64,000 nt of DNA, taken from Flaviramulus multivorans (GTDB lineage: Bacteria; Bacteroidota; Bacteroidia; Flavobacteriales; Flavobacteriaceae). Numbering within the stretch: position 1 is the first letter of the stretch; every line of letters starts with the position of its first letter. The position numbers and the translations under genes are program-made. The notes under the pieces were generated by a model. It was not told where the DNA came from. It did no database searches and worked only from the letters and a program-made list of their open reading frames with translations. The stretch spans positions 911,977-975,976 of the forward strand of contig NZ_JAKKDV010000001.1 in the NCBI RefSeq assembly GCF_021728415.1, read 5' to 3'. Shown here piece after piece: positions 8,682 to 19,020 of this stretch.

Positions 8682-9974
8682 TTATTTATTCATCAAATCT
8701 TCAATTTCATCAGCTTCAATTGGGATGTTTTTCATTAAATTAAAAGGCTCTCCAGATTCTTGTATAACAACATCATCCTCTAATCGAATTCCAAAGCCTT
8801 CATCTGGAATATATATACCAGGTTCTACAGTAAACACCATATTAGCTTGCATAGGCTCTGTTAGAATCCCATAGTCGTGCGTATCTAAACCAATATGATG
8901 CGATGTACCATGCATAAAATATTTTTTGTAAGCTGGCCAATCGGGATTTTCATTTTGTACATCCGCTTTATCTAATAATCCTAATCCCAATAATTCGCTA
9001 GTCATTAGTTTGCCTACTTCAACGTGATAATCCGCCCAAAAAGTTCCGGGTGTAAGCATTTTTGTTGCTTCTTTTTTAACACGATTAACCGCGTTATAAA
9101 CTTCTTTTTGCCTTTTATTAAATTTACCCGAAACAGGAATGGTCCTGCTTAAATCACTTGAATAATTGGCGTATTCAGCAGCGACATCAAACAAAATTAA
9201 ATCGCCTGCTTTACACTGTTGGTTATTTTCTACATAATGTAGTACGTTGGCATTGTTTCCAGAGGCAATTATAGGCGTATAAGCAAACCCTTTTGAGCGG
9301 TTTCTCAAAAACTCGTGCATAAATTCAGCTTCAATTTCATATTCCCAAACATTAGGTTTTACAAAATTAAGTATGCGTCTAAACCCCTTTTCTGTTATAT
9401 CGCAAGCCTGTTGCATAAGTTTAATTTCAATAGGGTCTTTAACCGAACGAAGTCTTTGTAAAATAGGATTGCTTTTAGCTACAGAATGCGCTGGGTATTT
9501 TGCTTTAAGCCATTTTGTATAACGGTCTTCACGAGTTTCTGTTTCTACATTGGCTCTGTAATGTTCATTGGTATTAATATAGACAGTATCACACTGCGTC
9601 ATTAACTCAAACATAATTTTTTCCATGTCATGAAGCCAATAAACAGTTTTGACTCCGCTTGTTTCAAAAGCTTTTTCTTTTGTTAATTTTTCCCCTTCCC
9701 AAACAGCAATATGGTCGTTAGTTTCTTTTAAAAATAAAATTTCACGGTGTTTTTCTTTTGGGCAATCAGGGAACAGAACTAAAATGCTTTCTTCTTGGTC
9801 TACACCGCTTAAGTAAAATATATCCCTATGTTGCTCAAAAGGCATGGTGCTATCTGCACTTATAGGATAAATATCATTAGAGTTAAAAACAGCCAAACTA
9901 TTAGGTTTCATTTTAGCCGTAAAGTTTGCTCTATTGTTCGTAAAAAGCTTATTATCAATAGGTAAGTATTTCAT
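8682..9974 (-). CDS. pepP: Xaa-Pro aminopeptidase (M24B family)
   Basis: This cytoplasmic dimetal enzyme removes the N-terminal residue before proline. The protein is 430 residues, the usual length for PepP. The N-terminal domain (1-170) is the creatinase-like 'AMP_N' domain with 'D-I-Y-P-I-S-A-D-S-T-M-P-F' and 'F-Y-L-S-G-V'. The C-terminal pita-bread domain has all five metal ligands in order: two Asp in F-D-V-A-A-E-Y-A-N-Y-S-S-D-L-S-R-T, His in H-G-T-S-H-H-I-G-L-D-T-H-D, Glu in V-E-P-G-I-Y, and Glu in I-R-L-E-D-D-V. It is transcribed alone, divergent from the T9SS metalloprotease. Confidence 0.93.
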   Translation of the reverse strand: MKYLPIDNKLFTNNRANFTAKMKPNSLAVFNSNDIYPISADSTMPFEQHRDIFYLSGVDQEESILVLFPDCPKEKHREILFLKETNDHIAVWEGEKLTKEKAFETSGVKTVYWLHDMEKIMFELMTQCDTVYINTNEHYRANVETETREDRYTKWLKAKYPAHSVAKSNPILQRLRSVKDPIEIKLMQQACDITEKGFRRILNFVKPNVWEYEIEAEFMHEFLRNRSKGFAYTPIIASGNNANVLHYVENNQQCKAGDLILFDVAAEYANYSSDLSRTIPVSGKFNKRQKEVYNAVNRVKKEATKMLTPGTFWADYHVEVGKLMTSELLGLGLLDKADVQNENPDWPAYKKYFMHGTSHHIGLDTHDYGILTEPMQANMVFTVEPGIYIPDEGFGIRLEDDVVIQESGEPFNLMKNIPIEADEIEDLMNK

Positions 9975-10083
9975 ATTATATGTTTGTTATGTTTGATAAA
10001 AGTAGTAAAACAAAATAAATCTTAATTGATAATTTACTATATTTGATACTCCCCCATAGTTTTATAACTCAAAAGTTTATATT

Positions 10084-11898
10084 ATGAAAAGAAAACTATC
10101 CTTGTTATTTCTAATATTATTTTCAATATTGATTTCAAAAACAAGTAATGCACAAGAAATGCTTATTGAATTACCTTTAAGTCAGCAAATAGAAAAATCT
10201 AGTTTGGTGATTGAGGGAAAAGTTATTTCAAAAAGGTCATTTTGGAACACGAGCGACGGCTTAATTTATACAGCAAATACCGTTGAAGTTTATAAAGTTT
10301 TTAAAGGAAATCCATTAGCAACTATAGAGGTTATAACTCTGGGTGGAACGGTTGGATTGAAAGCCTTAATTGCACATCCAAGTTTAAAACTTCAAAAAGG
10401 AGATATTGGGGTTTTTACTTTAGTAGAAAGCGATAAAGTAAAAACAGAATCAAAATCTGCAACACAAATATTTAAACCTTACGGATCAGTTCAAGGGTTT
10501 TATAAATATAACTTATATAATGATTTGGCAGTTAATCCATTTAACAAAAAACAAGGTATTAAATCAACGTTTTATAATGAAATATTAGGCTTAACAAAAA
10601 GAGATTATTCCATTATTTCGAGTTTTGATATACAAGAAATTCATTCTAAAAGAATGCAAAATCAGGCAAAAGGGTTATTGCCTCCAGGTAGTTTAACTCT
10701 AGACAAGTCAGTTGTTACCGCAGGAACAAAAGATGTTTTAACTATTACAGGAACTGATTTTGGAGCTACTCAAGGGACAGTTTGGTTTAGTAATGCAGAT
10801 GATGGAGGAGGTACTTACATTAATGCTTTAGATACACAAGTATTAACTTGGGGTGATACTGAAATTACAGTGGAAGTGCCTTCTGGTGCTGGAACGGGAC
10901 CTATTTATGTAGAGGATAGCAGCAATGGACAATCTCCGCTATCATCTACTTTAACAGTATCATATGCTGAAAGTAATGTGGTTTTCGATCCTGGTTCTGG
11001 AGATGAAGCTTATCAAGTACAACACATTAGAGCTAACGCAAGTGGCGGATATACATGGCAAATGCAAACGGATTTCTTTAATGATACTGAACATCCTGGT
11101 GCTAGGGCAGATTTTGAAAGCGCTTTTAACGAATGGATTTGCCAAACTGGAATAAATTGGACCATTAGCGGGACTGCAACCGCGGTTGATATGGTTGGTG
11201 GTTCCTCAGATGGAACCAATGTTATTCGTTTCGATAATGGTTCAGAACTTGACACTAATGTTCTTGGGATATGTTATTCATGGTATTCTGGATGTGGTGG
11301 TGTTACTTTTGATTGGTTTGTATCAGAACTGGATATAGTTTTTGATAGTGAAACCAATTGGCATTTTGGCTCTGGTTTACCAGGCATTACAGAATACGAT
11401 TTTTATAGCGTGGCGTTACATGAATTAGGTCATGGGCATCAATTAGGGCATGTTATAGATACTGCTTTCGATGGTGATAATATGGATGATGTAATGCATT
11501 ATGCGCTTTCAAATAGTGAACAGCAGCGTGTTTTAACGGCAGACAACATTACAGCCGCAAGTAATGTTCAAAGTAGAAGTACTGGTTCAGCGGTTTGCGG
11601 ACAGTTAGTTATGACAGATGCATCATGCCCATTAAGTGTTGAAGAAAATGAATTAGCTAAAGCAATTACTATTTTCCCTAATCCAGCACGTAATGAATTT
11701 AATATAAAAAACAATTCATTAATTAACTTACAAAAAACCGTTATTTATGACCTAAGCGGAAGATTAATATCTCAAATTGATATGTCCGATTCGCCAAGGA
11801 CAAAAACAATCGATTTAATAGGGGTTTCAAAAGGAGTTTATTTTGTAAATATTTACTCTGATAATGCAATGATAACAAAGAAGTTAGTAGTTAATTAA
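10084..11898 (+). CDS. secreted metzincin-type metalloprotease with IPT/TIG domain and T9SS sorting tail
   Basis: This 604-residue exported protein starts with a Sec signal peptide (cleavage near A-Q, residue 24). Residues 25-180 form an unassigned N-terminal domain. An IPT/TIG beta-sandwich follows at about 197-292 ('L-T-I-T-G-T-D-F-G', 'W-G-D-T-E-I-T-V-E-V-P'). The catalytic domain contains H-E-L-G-H-G-H-Q-L-G-H at 446-456, the metzincin zinc motif HExxHxxGxxH in expanded form, and a later M-H-Y as a Met-turn-like motif. The last 75 residues are a type A T9SS sorting domain (F-P-N-P-A ... Y-D-L-S-G-R ... G-V-Y-F-V-N-I ... K-K-L-V-V-N). It should cross the outer membrane through T9SS and act outside the cell; its substrate is unknown. 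Nearest enzyme type is matrixin-like. Confidence 0.88.
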   Translation: MKRKLSLLFLILFSILISKTSNAQEMLIELPLSQQIEKSSLVIEGKVISKRSFWNTSDGLIYTANTVEVYKVFKGNPLATIEVITLGGTVGLKALIAHPSLKLQKGDIGVFTLVESDKVKTESKSATQIFKPYGSVQGFYKYNLYNDLAVNPFNKKQGIKSTFYNEILGLTKRDYSIISSFDIQEIHSKRMQNQAKGLLPPGSLTLDKSVVTAGTKDVLTITGTDFGATQGTVWFSNADDGGGTYINALDTQVLTWGDTEITVEVPSGAGTGPIYVEDSSNGQSPLSSTLTVSYAESNVVFDPGSGDEAYQVQHIRANASGGYTWQMQTDFFNDTEHPGARADFESAFNEWICQTGINWTISGTATAVDMVGGSSDGTNVIRFDNGSELDTNVLGICYSWYSGCGGVTFDWFVSELDIVFDSETNWHFGSGLPGITEYDFYSVALHELGHGHQLGHVIDTAFDGDNMDDVMHYALSNSEQQRVLTADNITAASNVQSRSTGSAVCGQLVMTDASCPLSVEENELAKAITIFPNPARNEFNIKNNSLINLQKTVIYDLSGRLISQIDMSDSPRTKTIDLIGVSKGVYFVNIYSDNAMITKKLVVN

Positions 11899-11914
11899 TA
11901 GAAAAAAGAACCTT

Positions 11915-11945
11915 AAAAAAAGGTATTCATTTGAATACCTTTTTT
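11915..11945 (+). terminator. terminator after the T9SS metalloprotease
   Basis: A perfect inverted repeat (AGGTATTCA / TGAATACCT, 11921-11940) flanked by an A run and a T run makes a strong intrinsic terminator 17 bases after the stop codon. Confidence 0.85.
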
Positions 11946-12001
11946 CTTTTTATACAAATTCTTTAAAATCATTCTAAATAGCTAAAACAAGGCATTTGTT
12001 A

Positions 12002-12033
12002 TTTGTGTATATATGCGTCCTAACGTACCTTTG
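12002..12033 (+). promoter_or_regulatory. promoter of sdhCAB
   Basis: TTTG at 12002-12005 and TACCTTTG at 12026-12033 match the Bacteroidota -33 (TTTG) and -7 (TAnnTTTG) elements with a 20-base spacer. The sdhC ATG is 25 bases downstream. Confidence 0.65.
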
Positions 12034-12058
12034 TGTTAAATAAATTAACTTTATAAAA

Positions 12059-12736
12059 ATGGGTGGATTTTTTAAATCTTCAATTGGAAGAAAAGTAGCT
12101 ATGGCGCTTTCTGCATTCTTCCTTATGTTTTTCCTACTTCAACATTTTTCAATTAACATTTTATCAGTATTTAATCCTGATCTTTTTAACGAAGTTTCTC
12201 ATTTTATGGGAACAAACCCTTTAATCCAATTTGTATTACAACCAGTGTTAATTTTTGGTGTTGTATTCCACTTTGTTATGGGATTTGTGTTAGAAATTAA
12301 AAATAAAAAAGCTAGAAAAGTAGCTTATGTAAAGAATAATGGCGCTGCAAATTCAACTTGGATGAGTAGAAACATGATTTATAGCGGTGTAGCAATACTT
12401 GCTTTTATTGTGCTACATTTTATAGATTTTTGGTTTCCAGAAATTAATACAAAATTCATAAAGGGCGATTGGTCTGGAACCATAGAAGGTGTTGAAGGAT
12501 TTCGCTATTATGAAGAGCTAACCCATAAGTTTGTTAGCCCAATAAGGGTTGGAGCATACGTGTTAGCATTCGTGTTTTTAGCTTTACACTTATTACATGG
12601 GTTTACCTCGGCATTTCAATCGATGGGAGCAACTGCTGGCAGAAAGAAAACCCTTCAAAATATAGGAAAAGCCTATTCAATAATAATTCCTTTAGGATTT
12701 ATTTTTATTGCACTTTATCATCATTTTAACCATTAA
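12059..12736 (+). CDS. sdhC: succinate dehydrogenase cytochrome b subunit
   Basis: This is the membrane anchor of complex II. The 225 residues give five hydrophobic segments (about 12-35, 58-80, 105-125, 160-182, 200-222), as in type B enzymes where one subunit replaces SdhC and SdhD and binds two hemes. Histidines placed in or next to the helices (Q-H-F-S near 28, F-H-F near 83, L-H-F near 121, L-H-L-L-H-G near 180) are the likely heme ligands. It is the first gene of sdhC-sdhA-sdhB, with 11 bases to sdhA. The complex passes electrons from succinate to menaquinone at the inner membrane. Confidence 0.92.
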   Translation: MGGFFKSSIGRKVAMALSAFFLMFFLLQHFSINILSVFNPDLFNEVSHFMGTNPLIQFVLQPVLIFGVVFHFVMGFVLEIKNKKARKVAYVKNNGAANSTWMSRNMIYSGVAILAFIVLHFIDFWFPEINTKFIKGDWSGTIEGVEGFRYYEELTHKFVSPIRVGAYVLAFVFLALHLLHGFTSAFQSMGATAGRKKTLQNIGKAYSIIIPLGFIFIALYHHFNH

Positions 12737-12747
12737 TCTGAAATAGT

Positions 12748-14760
12748 ATGGCTTTAGATTCAAAAGTACCAAAAGGTCCAATTCAAGATAAATGGACAGA
12801 TTATAAAAATCACATTAACCTAGTTAACCCAGCTAATAAAAGACATATTGATGTAATTGTTGTGGGAACAGGTTTAGCAGGAGGTTCAGCCGCTGCAACT
12901 TTAGCAGAATTAGGTTATAATGTTAAAGCTTTTTGTTATCAAGATTCACCTCGTCGTGCGCATTCTATAGCGGCACAGGGAGGTATAAATGCAGCTAAAA
13001 ATTATCAAGGTGATGGTGATTCAACATACAGATTATTCTATGATACCGTAAAAGGTGGAGATTATCGCTCACGTGAAGCAAACGTGTATCGTTTAGCTGA
13101 GGTATCTGCTAATATAATAGACCAATGTGTGGCGCAAGGCGTACCTTTTGCACGTGATTATGGAGGATTGTTAGATAACCGCTCATTCGGTGGGGTATTA
13201 GTTTCTAGAACATTTTATGCCAAAGGTCAGACAGGTCAACAGTTATTATTAGGGGCATATTCAGCAATGAACCGTCAAATAGCCCGTGGAAAAATACAAA
13301 TGTATAATCGCCACGAAATGCTTGATGTTGTAAAAATTGATGGTAAAGCTAGAGGTATTATTGCAAGAAACTTAGTTACTGGTGAAATTGAAAGACATTC
13401 AGCTCATGCTGTAGTGGTGGCTTCAGGAGGTTATGGAAATGTATATTTCCTATCTACAAATGCTATGGGAAGTAATGTTACCGCTGCGTGGAAAATTCAT
13501 AAAAAAGGTGCCTATTTTGCAAACCCGTGCTACACACAAATTCATCCAACGTGTATTCCACGTTCAGGAGATTATCAATCAAAATTAACCTTAATGTCTG
13601 AGTCGTTACGTAACGACGGACGTATTTGGGTTCCAAAAAATATTGAGGACGTAAAAGCAATTCGTGAAGGACGTAAAAAACCTACCGATTTGTCTGAAGA
13701 TGAAAGAGATTACTATTTAGAGCGTCGTTATCCTGCGTTTGGAAACTTAGTGCCTAGAGATGTGGCTTCACGTGCTGCAAAAGAGCGTTGCGATGCTGGG
13801 TATGGAGTAAATGCAACAGGAGAAGCGGTATATCTAGATTTTGCTTCCGCTATTGAACGTTACGGAAAAGAGCAAGCTAAAATTCATAATATAGATAATC
13901 CTTCAAAAGAAAAAGTTTACGATTTAGGTAAGAATATTGTTGAAGCTAAATACGGAAACTTATTCCAGATGTATGAGAAAATTGTAGATCAAGATCCGTA
14001 TAAAACACCAATGATGATTTATCCTGCAGTACATTATACTATGGGTGGTGTTTGGGTTGATTATAATTTAATGACAACAATTCCAGGTTGTTACTGTATA
14101 GGTGAAGCAAACTTCTCTGACCATGGTGCAAATAGATTAGGAGCTTCAGCATTAATGCAAGGTTTAGCTGATGGTTACTTTGTTTTACCATACACTATTG
14201 GGGATTATTTATCAGACGACATTCGTACTGGAAAAATACCAACAGATACTTCAGAATTTGAAGAAGCAGAAAAAGCTGTTAAGGACAAAATAGATTTCTT
14301 TGTTAATAATAAAGGAAAGCATTCGGTTGATTATTTCCACAAGAAGTTAGGTAAAATTATGTGGGATAAATGTGGTATGTCTCGTAATGCAAAAGGATTA
14401 AAAGAAGCTATGGCTGAAATTAAAGCTATTCGAGAAGAGTTCTGGAAAGAAGTTACAGTTCCAGGAAATGCAAATGAAATTAATCCAGAATTAGAAAAAG
14501 CAGGTCGTGTTGCAGACTTTTTAGAATTAGGGGAGTTATTTGCTAAAGATGCTTTAATGCGAGAAGAATCTTGTGGAGGACATTTTAGAGAAGAATCTGC
14601 TGAAGAATCCGGACCACAAAAAGGAGAGGCAAAACGAGATGATAAAAACTTTGCTTTTGTTGCCGCTTGGGAATATAAAGGAGAGCCTGCTGATGCCGTA
14701 TTACATAAAGAACAATTAGAATTTAAGGATATTGAACTAAAACAACGTTCGTACAAATAA
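12748..14760 (+). CDS. sdhA: succinate dehydrogenase flavoprotein subunit
   Basis: This subunit oxidises succinate to fumarate on covalent FAD. Length is 670 residues, typical of the Bacteroidota/type B form. The FAD-binding motif [13 protein letters not shown] lies near 41-53. The histidine that carries FAD is in [11 protein letters not shown] (His73). The active-site region includes H-P-T-C-I-P near 264 and the late [13 protein letters not shown] near 450. The C-terminal helical domain is acidic and ends in E-L-K-Q-R-S-Y-K. It lies 11 bases after sdhC and 12 before sdhB, clearly one operon. A shared promoter is upstream of sdhC and a terminator follows sdhB. Confidence 0.97.
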   Translation: MALDSKVPKGPIQDKWTDYKNHINLVNPANKRHIDVIVVGTGLAGGSAAATLAELGYNVKAFCYQDSPRRAHSIAAQGGINAAKNYQGDGDSTYRLFYDTVKGGDYRSREANVYRLAEVSANIIDQCVAQGVPFARDYGGLLDNRSFGGVLVSRTFYAKGQTGQQLLLGAYSAMNRQIARGKIQMYNRHEMLDVVKIDGKARGIIARNLVTGEIERHSAHAVVVASGGYGNVYFLSTNAMGSNVTAAWKIHKKGAYFANPCYTQIHPTCIPRSGDYQSKLTLMSESLRNDGRIWVPKNIEDVKAIREGRKKPTDLSEDERDYYLERRYPAFGNLVPRDVASRAAKERCDAGYGVNATGEAVYLDFASAIERYGKEQAKIHNIDNPSKEKVYDLGKNIVEAKYGNLFQMYEKIVDQDPYKTPMMIYPAVHYTMGGVWVDYNLMTTIPGCYCIGEANFSDHGANRLGASALMQGLADGYFVLPYTIGDYLSDDIRTGKIPTDTSEFEEAEKAVKDKIDFFVNNKGKHSVDYFHKKLGKIMWDKCGMSRNAKGLKEAMAEIKAIREEFWKEVTVPGNANEINPELEKAGRVADFLELGELFAKDALMREESCGGHFREESAEESGPQKGEAKRDDKNFAFVAAWEYKGEPADAVLHKEQLEFKDIELKQRSYK

Positions 14761-14772
14761 TAAAAAGACACT

Positions 14773-15513
14773 ATGAATTTAACACTAAAAATTTGGAGAC
14801 AAAAGGACTCAAATACAAAGGGTCAAATGGTGGATTATAAAGTTACTGATATTTCAGAGCACATGTCTTTTTTAGAAATGATGGATGTTTTGAATGAGCA
14901 ATTAGTAAGCTCTGGAGAAGACCCTGTAGCGTTCGATCATGATTGTCGCGAAGGTATTTGCGGTATGTGTTCTATGTATATCAATGGAGAAGCTCATGGT
15001 CCCGATAGAGGTGTTACCACTTGTCAATTACACATGCGCATGTTTAAAGACGGAGACACTATTACTATTGAGCCATTTAGAGCAACAGCATTCCCGGTAT
15101 TAAAAGACTTAGTTGTAGATAGAAGTGCTTTTGATAGAATTCAACATGCTGGAGGATATATTTCGGTAAACACTTCAGGAAACACTCAAGATGCAAATGC
15201 AATTCCTATTTCTAAACACGCAGCTGATGAAGCTATGGATGCTGCTACTTGTATAGGTTGTGGAGCTTGTGTTGCAACATGTAAAAACTCATCTGCTATG
15301 TTGTTTGTTGGAGCAAAAGTATCGCAATATGCTTTGTTGCCGCAAGGACAAGTTGAGGCTGCTGACCGCGTACGTAACATGGTAGCCCAAATGGATTTAG
15401 AAGGATTTGGAAACTGTACTAATACAGGTGCTTGTGAAATTGAATGCCCTAAAGGAATTTCATTAGACAACATTGCTAGAATGAATCGTGAATTAATGAA
15501 AGCTTCTATTTAA
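14773..15513 (+). CDS. sdhB: succinate dehydrogenase iron-sulfur subunit
   Basis: This 246-residue subunit carries the three iron-sulfur clusters between FAD and quinone. The N-terminal plant-ferredoxin-type domain has C-R-E-G-I-C-G-M-C (58-66) plus a later Cys for [2Fe-2S]. The C-terminal domain has [11 protein letters not shown] (155-165) and [12 protein letters not shown] near 215-226 for the [4Fe-4S] and [3Fe-4S] centres. All expected cysteines are present. It is the last gene of the sdhCAB operon. Confidence 0.97.
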   Translation: MNLTLKIWRQKDSNTKGQMVDYKVTDISEHMSFLEMMDVLNEQLVSSGEDPVAFDHDCREGICGMCSMYINGEAHGPDRGVTTCQLHMRMFKDGDTITIEPFRATAFPVLKDLVVDRSAFDRIQHAGGYISVNTSGNTQDANAIPISKHAADEAMDAATCIGCGACVATCKNSSAMLFVGAKVSQYALLPQGQVEAADRVRNMVAQMDLEGFGNCTNTGACEIECPKGISLDNIARMNRELMKASI

Positions 15514-15540
15514 AGATTTAAGTTTTTCAATAAATAATTT

Positions 15541-15570
15541 AAAGTCTGATATGTTTATCAGACTTTTTTA
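15541..15570 (+). terminator. terminator after sdhB
   Basis: A perfect 10-bp stem AAAGTCTGAT / ATCAGACTTT with a 6-base loop, followed by T residues, sits between sdhB and the convergent CRTAC1-like gene. It could serve both directions because the stem is flanked by A/T runs. Confidence 0.85.
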
Positions 15571-15576
15571 TTGTCT

Positions 15577-18500
15577 TTATTTTTGATAATTTTTATAGGA
15601 GTATGTCCTTAAACTGTCGTTGTTTGAAACAACAAGTAAAACAGATTTATCTTTCATTTTAATGGACTTCACACCTTTTGTTTGAACATTAAAAGGTCCT
15701 ATACCATAATTTGAAACCCAATTATAATCTTCTAAAGATTTTAAAAGAATACCTTTTAAGGATGTATAACCTCCATGATAGGCGCTCATACTTAAAGAGT
15801 TACCAGAAACTATGAGCGCATTTTGATTCTCAAAAGCGATTGCATCAAAGCTTTTTATAGGACCGTACTGAAACTTTTGAGGGAACTCTTTAAACTCTGA
15901 AAAAGTACCGTTGTTATTTTCTAAATAACCAGATGCTAGAGTTTGTACATTATATTTTACAGCTCTTTTTACAGCTTCGGGAGTTAAAATTTCTTCAACC
16001 GTTTTTAAGGCGTAATTTTTATGTTCAACAAATCTTTTTCTAATAATATTTAATTGATTTGCTAAATCATCTTTTGAACTTACAGGATATTCCTTACCAT
16101 TTATAGTGTAAGCAATAAGGGTTTCTTTTTGTCCATCATCATCAAAGTCACCGTAGTACATGACTAGAGGGTTTTCAGTAGTCGGATTAAATTTAGTGTT
16201 TAATCCCCAATTCCCTAATAAAATATCATTATCACCATCTAAATCCACATCAAACGCATTAATGGTTTGCCACAGACCATTTAGGTTTTTAGGCATTTCT
16301 AACAAAGACAATGTACCATTGGTATTAACAAAAATTTTAGGAGTATCCCATTCTGTCGCTACTAATAAGTCTTTTTGGTTATCATTATTAATATCTATCC
16401 AGTGGGCTGAAGTAACAAAAGATTTTAGCTTAAAGTTTAAATCTGCTTTAAAATTACCTTTACCGTCATTTACTAATATGGCGGAATTTACCATTTTTCC
16501 GAAGTTATCGGGATTTGATAAATTACCTATAAACAAGTCAACATCTCCATCGTTGTCATAATCATAAGGAGCAACACAAGATGTATTTAAAGGATTATAC
16601 AATGTTTTGTTTTGTGATATTTCAAATTTCCCATTATTATTAATGTAAATTCTGTCCTTCTCAAAATTTTTATTCCGCTGTGAGTTGATGCCGGTGGCAA
16701 CATATAAATCTAAATCACCGTCGTTATCAGCATCAAAAAAACTAGCATCATTATCTTCAAAAAAAGCATCTTCTTCCAATTGCTTTTGAGGTGATTTTGT
16801 AAAGGAAGTTCCGTTATTTAAAAATATTTCAGCTTTTTTTCCAGAACTGTTACCCAAAAAAACATCATCAAAACCATTGCCATCAATATCTCCAATGGCT
16901 ATAGCTGGACCTAGTTTTGAAACCTGGTATGGTATAATTTTTTCATTGTTAAAATCATAATAATCATCTTCTTCATGCTTAAAGGGAATAAGATCATTTA
17001 GAGTGAAGATTGGATTTTTGCTTTGACCAGAGGAGTAATCAAAATAATTTTGAGTGTCGTTATAATCAATGGTTAAGGTATTATTTATTTCAGGATTGAA
17101 TAGTTTTTGATAACTATTATCTGGCCATATAATTGTTAATGAATCTATCGTACTAATCGTGTCTAAACCAAAATGAATTTTTGTTTCCGTAGAAGATGAA
17201 AACCCCCTTGAAGTAAACAATTGTTTGAGTTGTTTAACCCCTTTATTATAAAGAATAACTTTAGTTCCTAAACCGTTTTTGTTATTTTCTTTATAGTTTA
17301 AAACGATGCTGAGACTATTTTTTTCTTTGTTGGTTTTGTTTTCATATACTGTTGCATAATCGTTATAATTATTTGTAACAATATCTAAATCACCATCTAA
17401 ATCTAAATCAGCATAAGTGGCACCATTTGAAAGCGACGCTTTATTTTCAATCCATTCACCGGTTTTATTCATAAATTTACTCGAGTTCCCTTGAAAAATG
17501 ACATTTGAAACCTTACCACTAGGCATTTCATTAATGGATTTATACAGATGATCCAGACCTTCTTTTTGGCTTTTATTTTTAAAACTATTCGACACGTATT
17601 TTTTAAAATCTAAATCATTTGGTCTTCTATTTATTCCGTTACTTATAAATAAATCTTGGTTGCCATCGTTATTAAAATCTGCCAGTAAAGGCGACCAACT
17701 CCAATCAGTATCTTCAACGTTGTTAAACAATGCGGTTTCATAGAAATAGCTGCCTTTTTCGTTTATTTGAAGCACATTTCTAGAATATTGATCCTTGTAT
17801 CCTTTGTTTCTGAGGTTTTCTTGCATTAAATACATGGCATCATCGCCTTCAGTTTCTTTTAGCACTTTTTCATCACTTGGAAGCATGTCTAAAGCAATTA
17901 AATCCTGAAATCCATCACCATTAATATCTGCTGCGTCACTACCCATAGAAAATCTTGAAATGGTTGAAAACGATTGCCCTAAAGCTTCTTTAAAAGTACC
18001 ATCTTGATTGTTAATGTAGTAGTAATCATCTTCATGAAAATCGTTGCAAACGTAAATATCGTCCCAACCATCGTTATTGAAATCAGCAATAGAAGCACTT
18101 AAACCATACCCATTAATGCCACCATATATGTTTGCTTTTTCACTTACGTCTTCAAATTTACCGTTGTTGTTATTTAATAGCATGTCGCCAACCAAAGGAA
18201 CCCTTTTGTTTCTTAAACTAGCTTCACCATGGGAAGTTACTGTATGTACTGCGTGGTTTACAATGTAAACATCTAAGTCGTTATCCTTATCATAATCAAA
18301 AAAGTACGCCTGTGTTGAATAGCCTTTAATATCTAAGCCATATTCTTTTGATCTTTCGATAAAAGTGCCATCGCCATTATTAATAAAAAGCTCATTATGC
18401 CCTTTAAAATCTAGTAGTTCAGAAACAGCACAAACATAGATGTCTAAAAATCCATCACCATTAATATCTACCATCGTACTTCCAGTATTCCAATCAGAGT

Positions 18501-18840
18501 TACCAGAAACGTTGGCGTTTTTTGTAATGTCTTCGAAGGTTAAATTTCCTTTGTTGAGGTATAGTTTGTTTTCGCCTTGATTTGATACAAAATATAAGTC
18601 TGGCAACCCATCATTATTTATATCTCCGGCACTTACGCCACCACCATTATAAAAGTATATATAATTAATAATGCTATGGTTTGCATCTTCTTTTACAGTA
18701 TTTTTAAAATCAATTCCAGTTTTATTATGTGATAATTCGTTTAAAAGATACTGAGTGTCTGAACTTTTATTTTTTTTATCACAACTAAGAAAAAAAAGAA
18801 ACAACACAAGGAGGGATAACCCTTTTGGGATTTTTTGCAT
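15577..18840 (-). CDS. large FG-GAP/VCBS-repeat lipoprotein of the CRTAC1 type with ASPIC/UnbV domain
   Basis: The preferred start is the ATG at 18840: it places a basic N-terminus before a hydrophobic stretch and lipobox (F-L-S-C). An upstream ATG at 18870 only adds ten residues. About 1087 residues carry at least eight Ca-binding FG-GAP/VCBS repeats of the form G-D-I-N-N-D-G-L-P-D-L-Y-F and D-Y-D-N-D-G-D-V-D-L-F, which build beta-propeller blades. Between two sets of blades (about residues 525-590) is an ASPIC/UnbV-like domain ('G-L-G-T-K-V-I-L-Y', 'T-S-R-G-F-S-S-S-T-E-T-K-I-H-F-G-L', 'I-I-W-P-D-N-S'). The family is frequent in marine Bacteroidota; function is unknown, probably adhesion or polysaccharide/protein binding at the outer surface. 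It is monocistronic. Confidence 0.87.
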   Translation of the reverse strand: MQKIPKGLSLLVLFLFFLSCDKKNKSSDTQYLLNELSHNKTGIDFKNTVKEDANHSIINYIYFYNGGGVSAGDINNDGLPDLYFVSNQGENKLYLNKGNLTFEDITKNANVSGNSDWNTGSTMVDINGDGFLDIYVCAVSELLDFKGHNELFINNGDGTFIERSKEYGLDIKGYSTQAYFFDYDKDNDLDVYIVNHAVHTVTSHGEASLRNKRVPLVGDMLLNNNNGKFEDVSEKANIYGGINGYGLSASIADFNNDGWDDIYVCNDFHEDDYYYINNQDGTFKEALGQSFSTISRFSMGSDAADINGDGFQDLIALDMLPSDEKVLKETEGDDAMYLMQENLRNKGYKDQYSRNVLQINEKGSYFYETALFNNVEDTDWSWSPLLADFNNDGNQDLFISNGINRRPNDLDFKKYVSNSFKNKSQKEGLDHLYKSINEMPSGKVSNVIFQGNSSKFMNKTGEWIENKASLSNGATYADLDLDGDLDIVTNNYNDYATVYENKTNKEKNSLSIVLNYKENNKNGLGTKVILYNKGVKQLKQLFTSRGFSSSTETKIHFGLDTISTIDSLTIIWPDNSYQKLFNPEINNTLTIDYNDTQNYFDYSSGQSKNPIFTLNDLIPFKHEEDDYYDFNNEKIIPYQVSKLGPAIAIGDIDGNGFDDVFLGNSSGKKAEIFLNNGTSFTKSPQKQLEEDAFFEDNDASFFDADNDGDLDLYVATGINSQRNKNFEKDRIYINNNGKFEISQNKTLYNPLNTSCVAPYDYDNDGDVDLFIGNLSNPDNFGKMVNSAILVNDGKGNFKADLNFKLKSFVTSAHWIDINNDNQKDLLVATEWDTPKIFVNTNGTLSLLEMPKNLNGLWQTINAFDVDLDGDNDILLGNWGLNTKFNPTTENPLVMYYGDFDDDGQKETLIAYTINGKEYPVSSKDDLANQLNIIRKRFVEHKNYALKTVEEILTPEAVKRAVKYNVQTLASGYLENNNGTFSEFKEFPQKFQYGPIKSFDAIAFENQNALIVSGNSLSMSAYHGGYTSLKGILLKSLEDYNWVSNYGIGPFNVQTKGVKSIKMKDKSVLLVVSNNDSLRTYSYKNYQK

Positions 18841-19020
18841 TTTTAAAAAGGCAATAGTTAGTAAATTCAAAGATAAATAAAACTAAGAAAGTTTTGACGT
18901 ATTAAAAGGCATTACTGAAGATTGAACCCCTTTTGACTTTGTTTATAAAATGAATTCGTATCTTTATTTCTGTTTTTTTCCGTATATATAGGAAAGAATG
19001 AAACAATAACTTTTTTATTA

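Noticed and set aside
14331-14771. 146-residue open frame antisense to sdhA
   Set aside because: Serine/leucine-rich reverse translation of conserved sdhA codons; no family resemblance.
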